In this document: positions 52,887 to 61,303 of the stretch, one piece after another
How the letters are laid out: the number at the start of each line of letters is the position of its first letter
How positions within the stretch are numbered: position 1 is the stretch's first letter
Assembly: GCA_947456815.1 (NCBI GenBank)
Contig: CANGTL010000012.1
Span: 1 to 64,000, forward strand
Reading direction: 5' to 3'
Source of the DNA: Flavobacteriaceae bacterium
GTDB lineage: Bacteria > Bacteroidota > Bacteroidia > Flavobacteriales > Flavobacteriaceae
DNA: 64,000 nucleotides
Notes under the pieces: model-generated
Told to the model about the DNA's origin: nothing
Database searches by the model: none
What the model saw: only the letters and a program-made list of their open reading frames with translations
Made by a program: the position numbers and the translations under genes

Positions 52887-53402
52887 ATGGAAAACTTTAC
52901 CAATGATCTTCTAGACACAAAAAAGCTTCCTCGATTTGAAGAAGTTACTTTTTCTAAATTAGAATCTGCCTATTGGAAAATCATTTGGATTGAGTTGGTG
53001 TTTGTTTTTGCAATAATTACTACTGCTGCAGTTATTGGCGTCTTCAACGATGAAAAATTGGCTGAAAAAGCTGCTATTATTTACGGATTAATTCCAGCAC
53101 TTTTTTTAATCATCCTTGGGTTTTTACGACTGGGTTTTGTAAAAAAGGGATTTGCTTTTCGTCAGCACGATGTTTTGTACAGTTATGGTGTCATTGCCAC
53201 AAAAACAATCATTATTCCTTACAATAGAATTCAGCATGTTTCATTGCATGAAGGACTGTTATCGCGTTATTTTGGATTGGCGAAAATTGAAATCTTTACT
53301 GCTGGAGGAAGCTCAAGCGATATTGAAATTCCCGGTATTCTAAAGAATGAAGCGGAAAATATCAAGCAATTACTGATGGGCAAAATACAAAAAGTACTGT
53401 AA
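52887..53402 (+). CDS. PH domain (DUF304) membrane protein, YdbS-like
   Basis: From the ATG at 52887, 171 residues. An in-frame ATG at 52863 overlaps menB by 13 nt and is possible but less likely. Two membrane segments (~35-85) are followed by a bPH_2 domain with RQHDVLYSYGVIATKTIIIPYNRIQHVSLHEGLLSRYFGLAKIEIFTAGG, the signature of the YdbS/DUF304 family. Its stop overlaps the next gene (TAATG), a larger PH-domain protein. Such YdbS/YdbT pairs occur in Firmicutes and others and have been tied to envelope stress; the role here is unknown. Confidence 0.88.
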   Translation: MENFTNDLLDTKKLPRFEEVTFSKLESAYWKIIWIELVFVFAIITTAAVIGVFNDEKLAEKAAIIYGLIPALFLIILGFLRLGFVKKGFAFRQHDVLYSYGVIATKTIIIPYNRIQHVSLHEGLLSRYFGLAKIEIFTAGGSSSDIEIPGILKNEAENIKQLLMGKIQKVL

Positions 53403-54904
53403 TGGAAAGCCTTTTTGATAAACCGCAAAGACAATCTTCGATTGGAGTTTTGGTGCTGTTTTTTGATACGTTCTATCATTATGGCAGAGCGTTCGGACCT
53501 TTGCTTGTTATCTATATTCTTAAGTTTCAGGAAGTCAACAAATTGTATTTAATTTTGAGTTTATTGGCTCTAGTGCTTTGCATCGGAATAATTGCCTACT
53601 TAAAATTTCTCAATTTCACCTTTTATCTAGACCACAATAAAAACGAGTTTATTATTCAAGAAGGTATATTCAATAAGACCAATACAACGGTTCAATTGTA
53701 TAAAATTCAACAAGTTAACATTACACAAAACTTGCTACAAAGGGTTATTAATGTGTATTCTTTAGAAGTAGATACTGCTGGAAGCAATGACAAAGAAGGC
53801 AAGATTAAAGCCATTTCCCATGATTTGGCTTTAGAATTAAAGTCGGCATTGCTTCAAAATGAATCTAATAGCACTAAAAACGATGTGCAGTCCGTTGAAA
53901 GTGAGGAAACAATTTCACCAAATCTTCCATTTTTGAAAATTAGTTTGCTGAGCTTAATGAAAATGGGTATTACATCTAATTATATTAAGAGTTTTTCTTT
54001 ACTTCTAATTTTCTTTTTTACCCTTCTGGATTATGTAGAGAAAGTATTTGGTGAAGAATTGTATCAAAAAGAAACTATCGAGAATTACGTCAATTTTGAG
54101 CTAATGGTTCAAAGTATTTTTATACTGTTCTTGATCTTTATTTTGCTGATAATCGTCATTAATCTTGCTCGAATGCTAATCAAGTATTTTGATTATTCGG
54201 TTAATAAACAAAAAGGTTCATTGTTGATCTCATATGGCCTCATCAATAAGCATAGCACAATTGTAAAACCTGAGAAAGTACAAATTACAACTATATCGCG
54301 AAATTACTTTCAAAAGAAACTCGATGTTTTGGAACTCAAGATTAAACAAGCTACTCATGGCGATAAAGCGGAACGAGAATCAAGTATCGATATTCCTGGT
54401 TGCAACGAAACCGAAAAAAATGCGATTTTGAACCTGATTTTTTCGAAAATCCCTGAAAAAGGAGTGATGCTAAAACCCAATTTCCGAAAATTAGGATTTG
54501 CTGTATTTTTGACTATTTTTTTGCCATTGTTGTGTTTTATTCAAGTGAGAAGTATCATTCCTAATTTCGATTATCATTACGATTATTTAGTTCCGGTTTA
54601 TGTAATTTTTGTTGGACTTGTCCAGTATTTTAAGTATAGAAACAGTCGACTTTTTATTAATCACGACTTTATCATTCTGCAAAGTGGTGCCTGGGATATT
54701 AGCAATGAAATTCTTGAACCAAATCGGATTCAAGCCATTACAACTTCACAGCTGTTTTGGCATAAGAATATTAACATAGGTTCACTAACTTTGCATACGG
54801 CAGGCGGAAATATATCCTTTCAGTTGGGAGATTTTACAAAAATCAAGCAGTATGTCAATTTGTGGCTGTATGAACTCGAAAAATCCGATAGCAATTGGAT
54901 GTAA
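53402..54904 (+). CDS. PH domain (DUF304) membrane protein, YdbT-like, three repeats
   Basis: This 500-residue protein is made of about three copies of the two-helix-plus-PH module. Modules include NTTVQLYKIQQVNITQNLLQRVINVYSLEVDTAG (~95-130), HSTIVKPEKVQITTISRNYFQKKLDVLELKIKQA (~280-315) and ILEPNRIQAITTSQLFWHKNINIGSLTLHTAGG (~430-465), each preceded by hydrophobic segments. The plan matches YdbT. The ATG overlaps the stop of the YdbS-like gene by 1 nt, so they form a coupled pair, and menA follows 17 nt downstream. A complex of the two PH proteins is likely; the function is unknown. Confidence 0.88.
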   Translation: MESLFDKPQRQSSIGVLVLFFDTFYHYGRAFGPLLVIYILKFQEVNKLYLILSLLALVLCIGIIAYLKFLNFTFYLDHNKNEFIIQEGIFNKTNTTVQLYKIQQVNITQNLLQRVINVYSLEVDTAGSNDKEGKIKAISHDLALELKSALLQNESNSTKNDVQSVESEETISPNLPFLKISLLSLMKMGITSNYIKSFSLLLIFFFTLLDYVEKVFGEELYQKETIENYVNFELMVQSIFILFLIFILLIIVINLARMLIKYFDYSVNKQKGSLLISYGLINKHSTIVKPEKVQITTISRNYFQKKLDVLELKIKQATHGDKAERESSIDIPGCNETEKNAILNLIFSKIPEKGVMLKPNFRKLGFAVFLTIFLPLLCFIQVRSIIPNFDYHYDYLVPVYVIFVGLVQYFKYRNSRLFINHDFIILQSGAWDISNEILEPNRIQAITTSQLFWHKNINIGSLTLHTAGGNISFQLGDFTKIKQYVNLWLYELEKSDSNWM

Positions 54905-54921
54905 TCAATTATTCTTTAATT

Positions 54922-55851
54922 ATGAAACACTGGATTCAAGCAGCACGATTACGAACCTTACCACTTTCGGTATCAGGCATTATTGTCGGTAGCTTTTACG
55001 CGATGTCGCAGTCACTTTTCAACTGGAAGATTGTGCTTTTCGCTTTATCAACAACTTTGGGATTGCAAGTACTTTCAAATTTCGCTAACGATTATGGTGA
55101 TGGCATAAAAGGCACGGATAATGAAGATCGTGTTGGACCAAAGCGCGCTATTCAAAGTGGAGCCATTACGCCAGCCGCGATGAAAAATGCCATGATACTA
55201 ACTGCCGTATTTACGATGATTTCTGCTATGGCGTTGATTTACTTTTCGTTCAAAGACACCAATTATGTCTATTCACTGTTTTATTTAATGCTCGGAGCAC
55301 TAGCAGTTGCTTCAGCTATTCGTTATACAGTCGGAAATACCGCCTATGGTTATCGTGGTTACGGCGATATCTTTGTTTTTGTGTTCTTTGGATTGGTCAG
55401 CACGATTGGGATTTATTTTATGTTTTCAAAATCGATAGAAGAGGGCTATCTTTTATTCCTGCCAGCTTCTGCGATTGGACTTCTAAGCGTTGGCGTATTG
55501 AATCTAAACAATATGCGCGATGAGCTCTCTGATCGAAAAGTGGGAAAAAACACAATTGTAGTTAAAATAGGCGGTGCTAAAGCTAAAATCTATCACTACT
55601 TTTTAGTGATTACCGCAATGATCTTGGTGCTCGTATTCGCGGTGTTAAATGATTTCCATTTCGACCAATATATTTTTGTAGTAGCTTATTTTCCGATGAT
55701 TAGTCATTTAATAACAGTATATAAAATTAAAGACCCAAGAAACTTAGATCCAGAGTTAAAAAAGCTTGCAATCAGCACATTTCTCATGTCTGTGCTACTT
55801 TCTTTATGTCTCATTTTCTTTTTGTCTGATATTATTGTCAATAATTCATAA
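54922..55851 (+). CDS. menA: 1,4-dihydroxy-2-naphthoate polyprenyltransferase MenA
   Basis: From the ATG at 54922, 309 residues with about eight to nine membrane segments. UbiA-type motifs are NFANDYGDGIKGTDNEDRVGPKRA (~55-80) and LNLNNMRDELSDRKVGKNT (~193-215). It prenylates DHNA to demethylmenaquinone in the membrane. It is followed by UPF0173 and TPR genes and by menC on the same strand, consistent with a menaquinone operon. The nine-codon open stretch upstream (from 54895) is not used as a start. Confidence 0.95.
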   Translation: MKHWIQAARLRTLPLSVSGIIVGSFYAMSQSLFNWKIVLFALSTTLGLQVLSNFANDYGDGIKGTDNEDRVGPKRAIQSGAITPAAMKNAMILTAVFTMISAMALIYFSFKDTNYVYSLFYLMLGALAVASAIRYTVGNTAYGYRGYGDIFVFVFFGLVSTIGIYFMFSKSIEEGYLLFLPASAIGLLSVGVLNLNNMRDELSDRKVGKNTIVVKIGGAKAKIYHYFLVITAMILVLVFAVLNDFHFDQYIFVVAYFPMISHLITVYKIKDPRNLDPELKKLAISTFLMSVLLSLCLIFFLSDIIVNNS

Positions 55852-55863
55852 ACATCAATTATT

Positions 55864-56544
55864 ATGAAAATAACTTTCTACGGTCATGCGTCAATCGGAA
55901 TTGAAGTAAGCGGAAGATCGATCTTAGTAGATCCTTTTATCTCTGCTAACCCAAAAGCGAGTCATATCAATCTCGCAGACCTGAAACCAGATTATATATT
56001 TATTACACATGCGCATCAAGACCACACGCTCGATGTGGAAGCGTTAATCGAAAACAATCCCAACGCTATTATAGTATCGAATGCGGAAATAGTAACCTAC
56101 TATTTGGCAAAAGGCTTTAAAGGGCATATGATGAATCACGGCGGTTCTTGGAAATTCGATTTTGGACGCGTGAAATACGTCAATGCAATCCATTCTAGCT
56201 CCTTTGCAGATGGTACTTACGGCGGTAATCCTGGTGGATTTGTCATTGAAGGCGAACATAAAAACATCTATATTGCCGGTGATACTGCCCTTACATGGGA
56301 TATGAAACTAATTCCATTGCGCACCAAACTAGATTTAGCGATTCTTCCAATAGGAGATAACTTTACGATGGATGTACAAGATGCTATTCTTGCTTCGGAT
56401 TTCGTTGACTGTGACAAGATTTTAGGTTGTCATTATGATACTTTTGGTTTCATCGAAATCAATCATCAAGAAGCGATTCAACAGTTTTTTAATAAAGGAA
56501 AAGACCTAATGTTACTCGAAATCGGACAAAGCATCGAATTGTAA
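55864..56544 (+). CDS. UPF0173 metal-dependent hydrolase
   Basis: This 226-residue metallo-beta-lactamase-fold protein begins MKITFYGHASIGIEVSGRSILVDPFI and carries the metal motif ITHAHQDHTLDVEAL (H-A-H-x-D-H, ~48) and YIAGDTAL (~138), with GCHYDTF providing the further His (~197). The UPF0173 family has unknown substrates; lactone or phosphoester hydrolysis is possible. It lies 12 nt after menA and is followed by a dispersed repeat. Confidence 0.92.
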   Translation: MKITFYGHASIGIEVSGRSILVDPFISANPKASHINLADLKPDYIFITHAHQDHTLDVEALIENNPNAIIVSNAEIVTYYLAKGFKGHMMNHGGSWKFDFGRVKYVNAIHSSSFADGTYGGNPGGFVIEGEHKNIYIAGDTALTWDMKLIPLRTKLDLAILPIGDNFTMDVQDAILASDFVDCDKILGCHYDTFGFIEINHQEAIQQFFNKGKDLMLLEIGQSIEL

Positions 56545-56548
56545 AGAT

Positions 56549-56669
56549 TAGGAGCTAATCCCGCTATCCGTTGCAATCTTTTTTGTTTTTTTTATACTTA
56601 ACGAAGTTGTCATACGTTTTTTATAAAAAACAAAAAAGGATTTACACTACTATCGGGGCTAGGGCATTC
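56549..56669. repeat. Dispersed structured repeat, copy 3 (long loop variant)
   Basis: The outer arms AGGAGCT..TCCCGCTATCC and ACTATCGGGGCTAGGGC match copy 1, and the inner stem AATCTTTT/AAAAGGATTT is conserved. Between the stem strands there is a longer, T/A-rich loop of about 60 nt with its own TTTTTTATAAAAAA palindrome. It lies between the UPF0173 and TPR genes. Confidence 0.75.
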
Positions 56670-56729
56670 AAAATCGATACAACTCTAATTTAACTTTGCG
56701 CCTCCGCGTCTTGACGAGCAAAAATAACT

Positions 56730-57923
56730 ATGCAAAACAAACTCACATTTATATTTCTACTAATTACCGCATTCACGTTTGCCCAAATCGACGGCTATTG
56801 GGATAAAGAACGCGCTACCTCAAAGCAAGTTGTGGTTAGCGCTCGAGATCGAATTATCATTCCACTTGATGAACTGCCTGAAGGAACAACAGAAATAGTA
56901 TACAGAATCACGCTTTTAGACGAAAATCAACAATTGTCTAGCAGTCTGGTTTCCATTCTTAAAGCAATTCCAGATCCAATAGGAATCAGCCAAGGTTCTG
57001 CTGGTGCTATATTCTTGTTATCCAAAATTACGGGCAACGATGAATGTAAATACGCAATTTTTACAACGAAAGAAAAAGCGCTCACCTACAAAAAAGACGG
57101 AATATCTGAGAAGGCCTGTCTTTATCAAAATAAGCCAATAAACAAAGATGCCAGACGAATAACTATTGATGGAACAACTTGCTTCCAAAACAACGCCATG
57201 TGGTTTGGTTTCGAAAGTAAAAATTGGTTACTCAATCAGAAAATCGTCCTCGAAGTAGTGCCCTGGGTAGATGTAAAACTAAGTAGCGGTTGGAATACAG
57301 CACACAAACAAGAACTAATTAATGTTGTAAAAAATCAAAAAATCTATAAGGCTTTAAATAAGAAAGAAGAATTCTCGGCTTGCTATCTCGAGAGCATTAC
57401 TAAAAAGTACAGCTATAAGGAGTATAAAAGTCTTTTGGGAATCGAATTAAAGAAAGAATCGGATGCGATAGTAGAAGCCTGTATATTGCAAACTGGAGAA
57501 ACTGCCAAATTGGTAAATCTTATCAGGGACAAAGCAGCAAAAGCTTTTGAAAGTGGTCAGTATGAAACGGCGATTGAAATTATTCAAACTCAAATCATCA
57601 GTGCTAACAAGGCCGTCGCTATGGACTATTTTACGTTGGGCGATTATTTTTTACTCACAAAACAGTTTACCAAAGCAGAAGAAGCGTACAACACGGGAAT
57701 TGCGATAGACCCGAACGAAATCAATTTAAAATTAGAATTGGCGCATTTGTATCTTTTTACTAATCGCGTTTCAGAAGCCAAAGAAATTCATAAGACATAC
57801 AAAAATGAGAATGTTTTTCCTAACATTTCTTGGAAGCAGCAGGTAGAACAAGATTTCGAACTATTCAAGAAATATGGTTTACCGTCTAAAGACTTCAAGA
57901 AAATCCTTCGAACTTTGAGATAA
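56730..57923 (+). CDS. Secreted TPR-containing hypothetical protein (397 aa)
   Basis: This protein has the signal peptide MQNKLTFIFLLITAFTFAQ. The N-terminal half (~20-200) is beta-rich and starts with IDGYWDKERATSKQVVVSARDRIIIPLDELPEGTTEIVYRIT, a segment I cannot assign. The C-terminal half (~255-390) has TPR-type helices (AKAFESGQYETAIEII, YFTLGDYFLLTKQFTKAEEAYNTGIAIDPNEINLKLELAHLYLFTNR). It probably scaffolds envelope proteins. It lies 7 nt before menC, but no role in menaquinone synthesis is suggested by the sequence. Confidence 0.75.
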   Translation: MQNKLTFIFLLITAFTFAQIDGYWDKERATSKQVVVSARDRIIIPLDELPEGTTEIVYRITLLDENQQLSSSLVSILKAIPDPIGISQGSAGAIFLLSKITGNDECKYAIFTTKEKALTYKKDGISEKACLYQNKPINKDARRITIDGTTCFQNNAMWFGFESKNWLLNQKIVLEVVPWVDVKLSSGWNTAHKQELINVVKNQKIYKALNKKEEFSACYLESITKKYSYKEYKSLLGIELKKESDAIVEACILQTGETAKLVNLIRDKAAKAFESGQYETAIEIIQTQIISANKAVAMDYFTLGDYFLLTKQFTKAEEAYNTGIAIDPNEINLKLELAHLYLFTNRVSEAKEIHKTYKNENVFPNISWKQQVEQDFELFKKYGLPSKDFKKILRTLR

Positions 57924-57930
57924 ATCAATA

Positions 57931-58962
57931 ATGATCGCAACTTACCAACAGTATTTCCTTCAATTCAAAAATCCATCTGGAACATCTCGTGGCATATTGA
58001 CTGAAAAAGAAACTTGGTTTATTATCCTTGAAGAAAACGGAAAGAAAGGAATCGGTGAGTGTGGTTTACTTCGTGGTTTGAGTTATGATGATTGTCCAGA
58101 TTATGAAGCGAAACTGAAATGGGTATGTGAGAACATTTCCTTGGGAGAAGAAAACTTGTGGCAAAGCCTATCAGAATTTCCTTCTATACAATTTGGAGTG
58201 GAGATGGCATTTCAATCTTTGAAAGGTGAAAATCCATTTTTGTTATTTCCTTCTGACTTTACAAATGGCCGAAATAGCATCCCAATTAATGGCCTTGTTT
58301 GGATGGGAAACGAAGCTTTTATGAAGCAACAAATTGACCAAAAATTGGAAGATGGCTTTCATTGTATTAAGCTCAAAATTGGAGCTATTGATTTTGAAAA
58401 AGAACTACAATTATTACAGTATATTCGACAAAATTACACTTCTGAACAAATCGAAATTCGAGTCGATGCCAACGGCGCTTTTGATTCAGAAAGTGCTTTA
58501 GTAAAATTAAATCAATTGTCTGGTTTTAAATTACATAGCATAGAGCAACCTATAGAAAAAAATCAGCATGACAGGATGTCAGAGCTGTGCAAAATCACTC
58601 CAATTCCAATTGCACTTGACGAAGAACTTATCGGTGTGTTTTCATTGGCTAAAAAAGAAGAGTTATTGGTAAAAATCAAACCGCAATTCATCATTTTGAA
58701 ACCTAGTTTTATAGGTGGATTTCGAGGAACAAAACAGTGGATTGATTTGGCTGAAAAATATCAGATAGGTTGGTGGATTACTTCCGCTTTGGAAAGTAAC
58801 GTTGGACTAAATGCGATCGCTCAGTGGACCTATTTGCAAAATAGTCCGATGCCTCAAGGTTTGGGTACGGGTGCATTGTATACAAACAATTTTGATTGTC
58901 CGCTGGAAGTAAGAAGTGGGCAACTTCATTACAGTAACGGAGTTTGGAATTTTAATCTATAG
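57931..58962 (+). CDS. menC: o-Succinylbenzoate synthase MenC
   Basis: This 343-residue enolase-superfamily enzyme has the catalytic Lys-x-Lys in CIKLKIGAIDFE (~147-149), metal ligands Asp (IRVDANGAF, ~178), Glu (HSIEQPIEKN) and Asp (ALDEELIG), and a second catalytic Lys in LVKIKPQ. It dehydrates SHCHC to o-succinylbenzoate. The order menD, menB, menA, menC in one strand region supports the call; related muconate-type cycloisomerases are an alternative. nadC starts 93 nt downstream. Confidence 0.9.
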   Translation: MIATYQQYFLQFKNPSGTSRGILTEKETWFIILEENGKKGIGECGLLRGLSYDDCPDYEAKLKWVCENISLGEENLWQSLSEFPSIQFGVEMAFQSLKGENPFLLFPSDFTNGRNSIPINGLVWMGNEAFMKQQIDQKLEDGFHCIKLKIGAIDFEKELQLLQYIRQNYTSEQIEIRVDANGAFDSESALVKLNQLSGFKLHSIEQPIEKNQHDRMSELCKITPIPIALDEELIGVFSLAKKEELLVKIKPQFIILKPSFIGGFRGTKQWIDLAEKYQIGWWITSALESNVGLNAIAQWTYLQNSPMPQGLGTGALYTNNFDCPLEVRSGQLHYSNGVWNFNL

Positions 58963-59055
58963 ATTTTTTGCTTAGGTTCTTTTTTACAGAATTGAAGATT
59001 TAAAATTTTTAAATACTCAAAATAAATCCTATTTTAGCCTATCAATAAAGCAAAA

Positions 59056-59913
59056 ATGATTTCAGAATTACAATTTCAGCAAGAATTAATTGGCATCATT
59101 GAAAACGGCATTCGGGAAGATATCGGCCCTGGAGATTACAGCTCGTTGGCTTGTATTCCAGCTACGGCGAAAGGCAAAGCTAAGTTATTAGTCAAAGACA
59201 ATGGAATTATTGCTGGAGTTGAATTTGCGAAAATGATTTTTCAACACGTCGATCAATCATTAGAAGTAGAAATTTTGATCAATGATGGCTCGACTGTGCA
59301 ATATGGCGATATCGTTTTTTACGTATCAGGAAGTTCCCAATCTATATTAAAAGCCGAACGATTGGTATTGAATTCAATGCAGCGAATGTCTGCCATAGCA
59401 ACAAAAACAAATCATTTTGTTAAATTGTTAGAAGGAACTGGAACTAAAATTTTAGATACTAGAAAAACTACGCCAGGATTTCGCGCTGCAGAAAAGTGGG
59501 CGGTGAAGATTGGTGGCGGTGAAAATCATCGTTTTGCATTATATGACATGATTATGTTGAAGGACAATCACAATGATTTTGCTGGAGGAATTACAAATGC
59601 AATTCATAAAACAAAGGCATTTCTCAAAGAGAATAACCTCGATTTACTAATTGTTGTAGAAGCGAGAAATCTCGATGAAATCAGTGAAATTTTAGAAAGT
59701 GAAGGCGTTTACAGAATCTTAATTGATAATTTTAATTTTGAAGATACTAGAAAAGCTGTGGCCATGATTGGTTCGAAATGCTTAACGGAATCATCAGGAA
59801 ATATTAATGAGAAAACCATTCGTGAGTACGCCAACTGTGGCGTGAATTATATATCTTCAGGAGCATTGACGCATTCTGTGCATAATATGGATTTAAGTTT
59901 AAAAGCAGTTTAA
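59056..59913 (+). CDS. nadC: Nicotinate-nucleotide pyrophosphorylase NadC
   Basis: This 285-residue quinolinate phosphoribosyltransferase has an N-terminal region with REDIGPGDYSSLACIPATAKGKAKLLVKDNGIIAGVEFA. The active-site segments are ILDTRKTTPGFRAAEKWAVKIGGGENHRFALYDMIMLKDNH, LLIVVEARN and LTESSGNINEKTIREYANCGVNYISSG. It makes nicotinate mononucleotide from quinolinate and PRPP in NAD synthesis. The length is standard. Its stop touches the start of the YihY gene (0 nt apart). Confidence 0.96.
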   Translation: MISELQFQQELIGIIENGIREDIGPGDYSSLACIPATAKGKAKLLVKDNGIIAGVEFAKMIFQHVDQSLEVEILINDGSTVQYGDIVFYVSGSSQSILKAERLVLNSMQRMSAIATKTNHFVKLLEGTGTKILDTRKTTPGFRAAEKWAVKIGGGENHRFALYDMIMLKDNHNDFAGGITNAIHKTKAFLKENNLDLLIVVEARNLDEISEILESEGVYRILIDNFNFEDTRKAVAMIGSKCLTESSGNINEKTIREYANCGVNYISSGALTHSVHNMDLSLKAV

Positions 59914-60840
59914 ATGAGCAAAGAAATAGAAGCCTCTATTGAGAAAATCCCAATCTTGCGGAATGTTGTGAAGCCGCTTCAGGGAATCAAGTTGCCGTGG
60001 TTGCAAGGATTATCTCTTTATGACTTGCTTGAACTGTATGGTTTAGGAATCGCGGAAGGAGCATTGTCCTATCGTGCAGGTGCTATTGCGTTTAGTTTCT
60101 TTATGGCGTTGTTTCCGTTTGCCTTGTTTATTCTGAACTTAATTCCCTATATCCCAATCGAAGGTTTTCAGCAGGATTTTTTGAATTTTGTTTCTGAAAG
60201 TGTGCCGCCTAATACTTATGACGCGATTGCTTCTATTATCAATGACATTCTCAATAATAGTCATTCTGGTTTGTTGTCATCTGGATTTATAATGGCAATT
60301 TTCTTAATGGCCAATGGATTGAATGCCATTCTTGGTGGGTTTGAAACTTCTCATCACGTAATCATAAAAAGAGGGTTCTTTCGGCAGTATTTTGTAGCGC
60401 TTTGTATTTCGCTTTTGCTTTCTTTTTTGCTTTTAGTAACGGTAGCTATGATTGTTGTTTTTGAGGTGTTTATACAAAAAACAATCATTCAGGATGTTTT
60501 GAGTGATCGTATTCCACTAATCATTTTGGGAAGGTATGCATTTGTAATTTTGATGATATTAATTACTACTTCCGTTCTATTTAAATTTGGAATTAAACAT
60601 GATAAGAACAGATCATTTATTTCAATTGGGTCCGTATTTACTACAATTCTAATTATCTTATCATCTTATGTTTTTGGAATATGGGTCATCAAGTTTTCCA
60701 AGTACAATCAGTTGTATGGATCTATTGGTACGCTTTTGATTATGATGTTTTATATTTGGATCAATTGTATGATTTTATTGTTAGGATTTGAATTGGATGC
60801 GGCTATTAATAAACTGAAAAGGCATAAATCACATGAATAA
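59914..60840 (+). CDS. YihY/BrkB family membrane protein
   Basis: This 308-residue protein with six membrane helices contains LSYRAGAIAFSFFMALFPFALFILNLIPYIPIEGF (~45-80) and YNQLYGSIGTLLIMMFYIWINCMILLLGFELDAAI (~265-300), hallmarks of the YihY/BrkB family (once wrongly called RNase BN). The role is unknown; lipid or outer-membrane-related transport has been proposed. It overlaps the next gene by 8 nt. Confidence 0.92.
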   Translation: MSKEIEASIEKIPILRNVVKPLQGIKLPWLQGLSLYDLLELYGLGIAEGALSYRAGAIAFSFFMALFPFALFILNLIPYIPIEGFQQDFLNFVSESVPPNTYDAIASIINDILNNSHSGLLSSGFIMAIFLMANGLNAILGGFETSHHVIIKRGFFRQYFVALCISLLLSFLLLVTVAMIVVFEVFIQKTIIQDVLSDRIPLIILGRYAFVILMILITTSVLFKFGIKHDKNRSFISIGSVFTTILIILSSYVFGIWVIKFSKYNQLYGSIGTLLIMMFYIWINCMILLLGFELDAAINKLKRHKSHE

Positions 60841-61270
60841 GTTCGTTTTAGTAAGTTTTCTAATATTTATGACAGATCTAACTGTTGCCCAAACACATTC
60901 TGTTTTTGGTCGATGGAGGACGATTGACGATGAAACAGGAAAAGCAACTTCAGTGATTGAAATTTTTGAGAAGCACAATCGGGTTTATGGAAGAATCATT
61001 GAATTGTTGAATTCGAAAGCAAAAAACCCAAAATGCGATAAATGTGATGGCGAAGATAAGAACAAGCCAATTATTGGATTAATTGTTCTTAAAGGTCTAA
61101 AAAAAGAGAAAGACGGTAGCTACTCGGACGGTAAGATTCTCGATCCAAAGCATGGAAAAGTTTATAAATGCAATATGTCACTAGAAACTAGAGATAAATT
61201 AAAAGTTCGTGGATTTATAGGAATCAATCTTCTGGGGCGAACGCAATTTTGGGAGAGAGTAAAGGGATAA
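60833..61270 (+). CDS. DUF2147 domain secreted protein
   Basis: This 145-residue protein has a signal peptide (MNKFVLVSFLIFMTDLTVAQ). The DUF2147 signature is VFGRWRTIDDETGKATSVIEIFEKHNRVYGRIIEL, then KNPKCDKCDGEDKNKPIIGLIVLKGLK with the Cys pair, then LDPKHGKVYKCNMSLE and GINLLGRTQFWERV. The family has a lipocalin-like beta barrel and is periplasmic, function unknown. Starts 8 nt inside the YihY gene, so co-translated. Confidence 0.92.
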   Translation: MNKFVLVSFLIFMTDLTVAQTHSVFGRWRTIDDETGKATSVIEIFEKHNRVYGRIIELLNSKAKNPKCDKCDGEDKNKPIIGLIVLKGLKKEKDGSYSDGKILDPKHGKVYKCNMSLETRDKLKVRGFIGINLLGRTQFWERVKG

Positions 61271-61303
61271 AATTCGTCCCAAATAATCACTAATTCATTT
61301 CTG

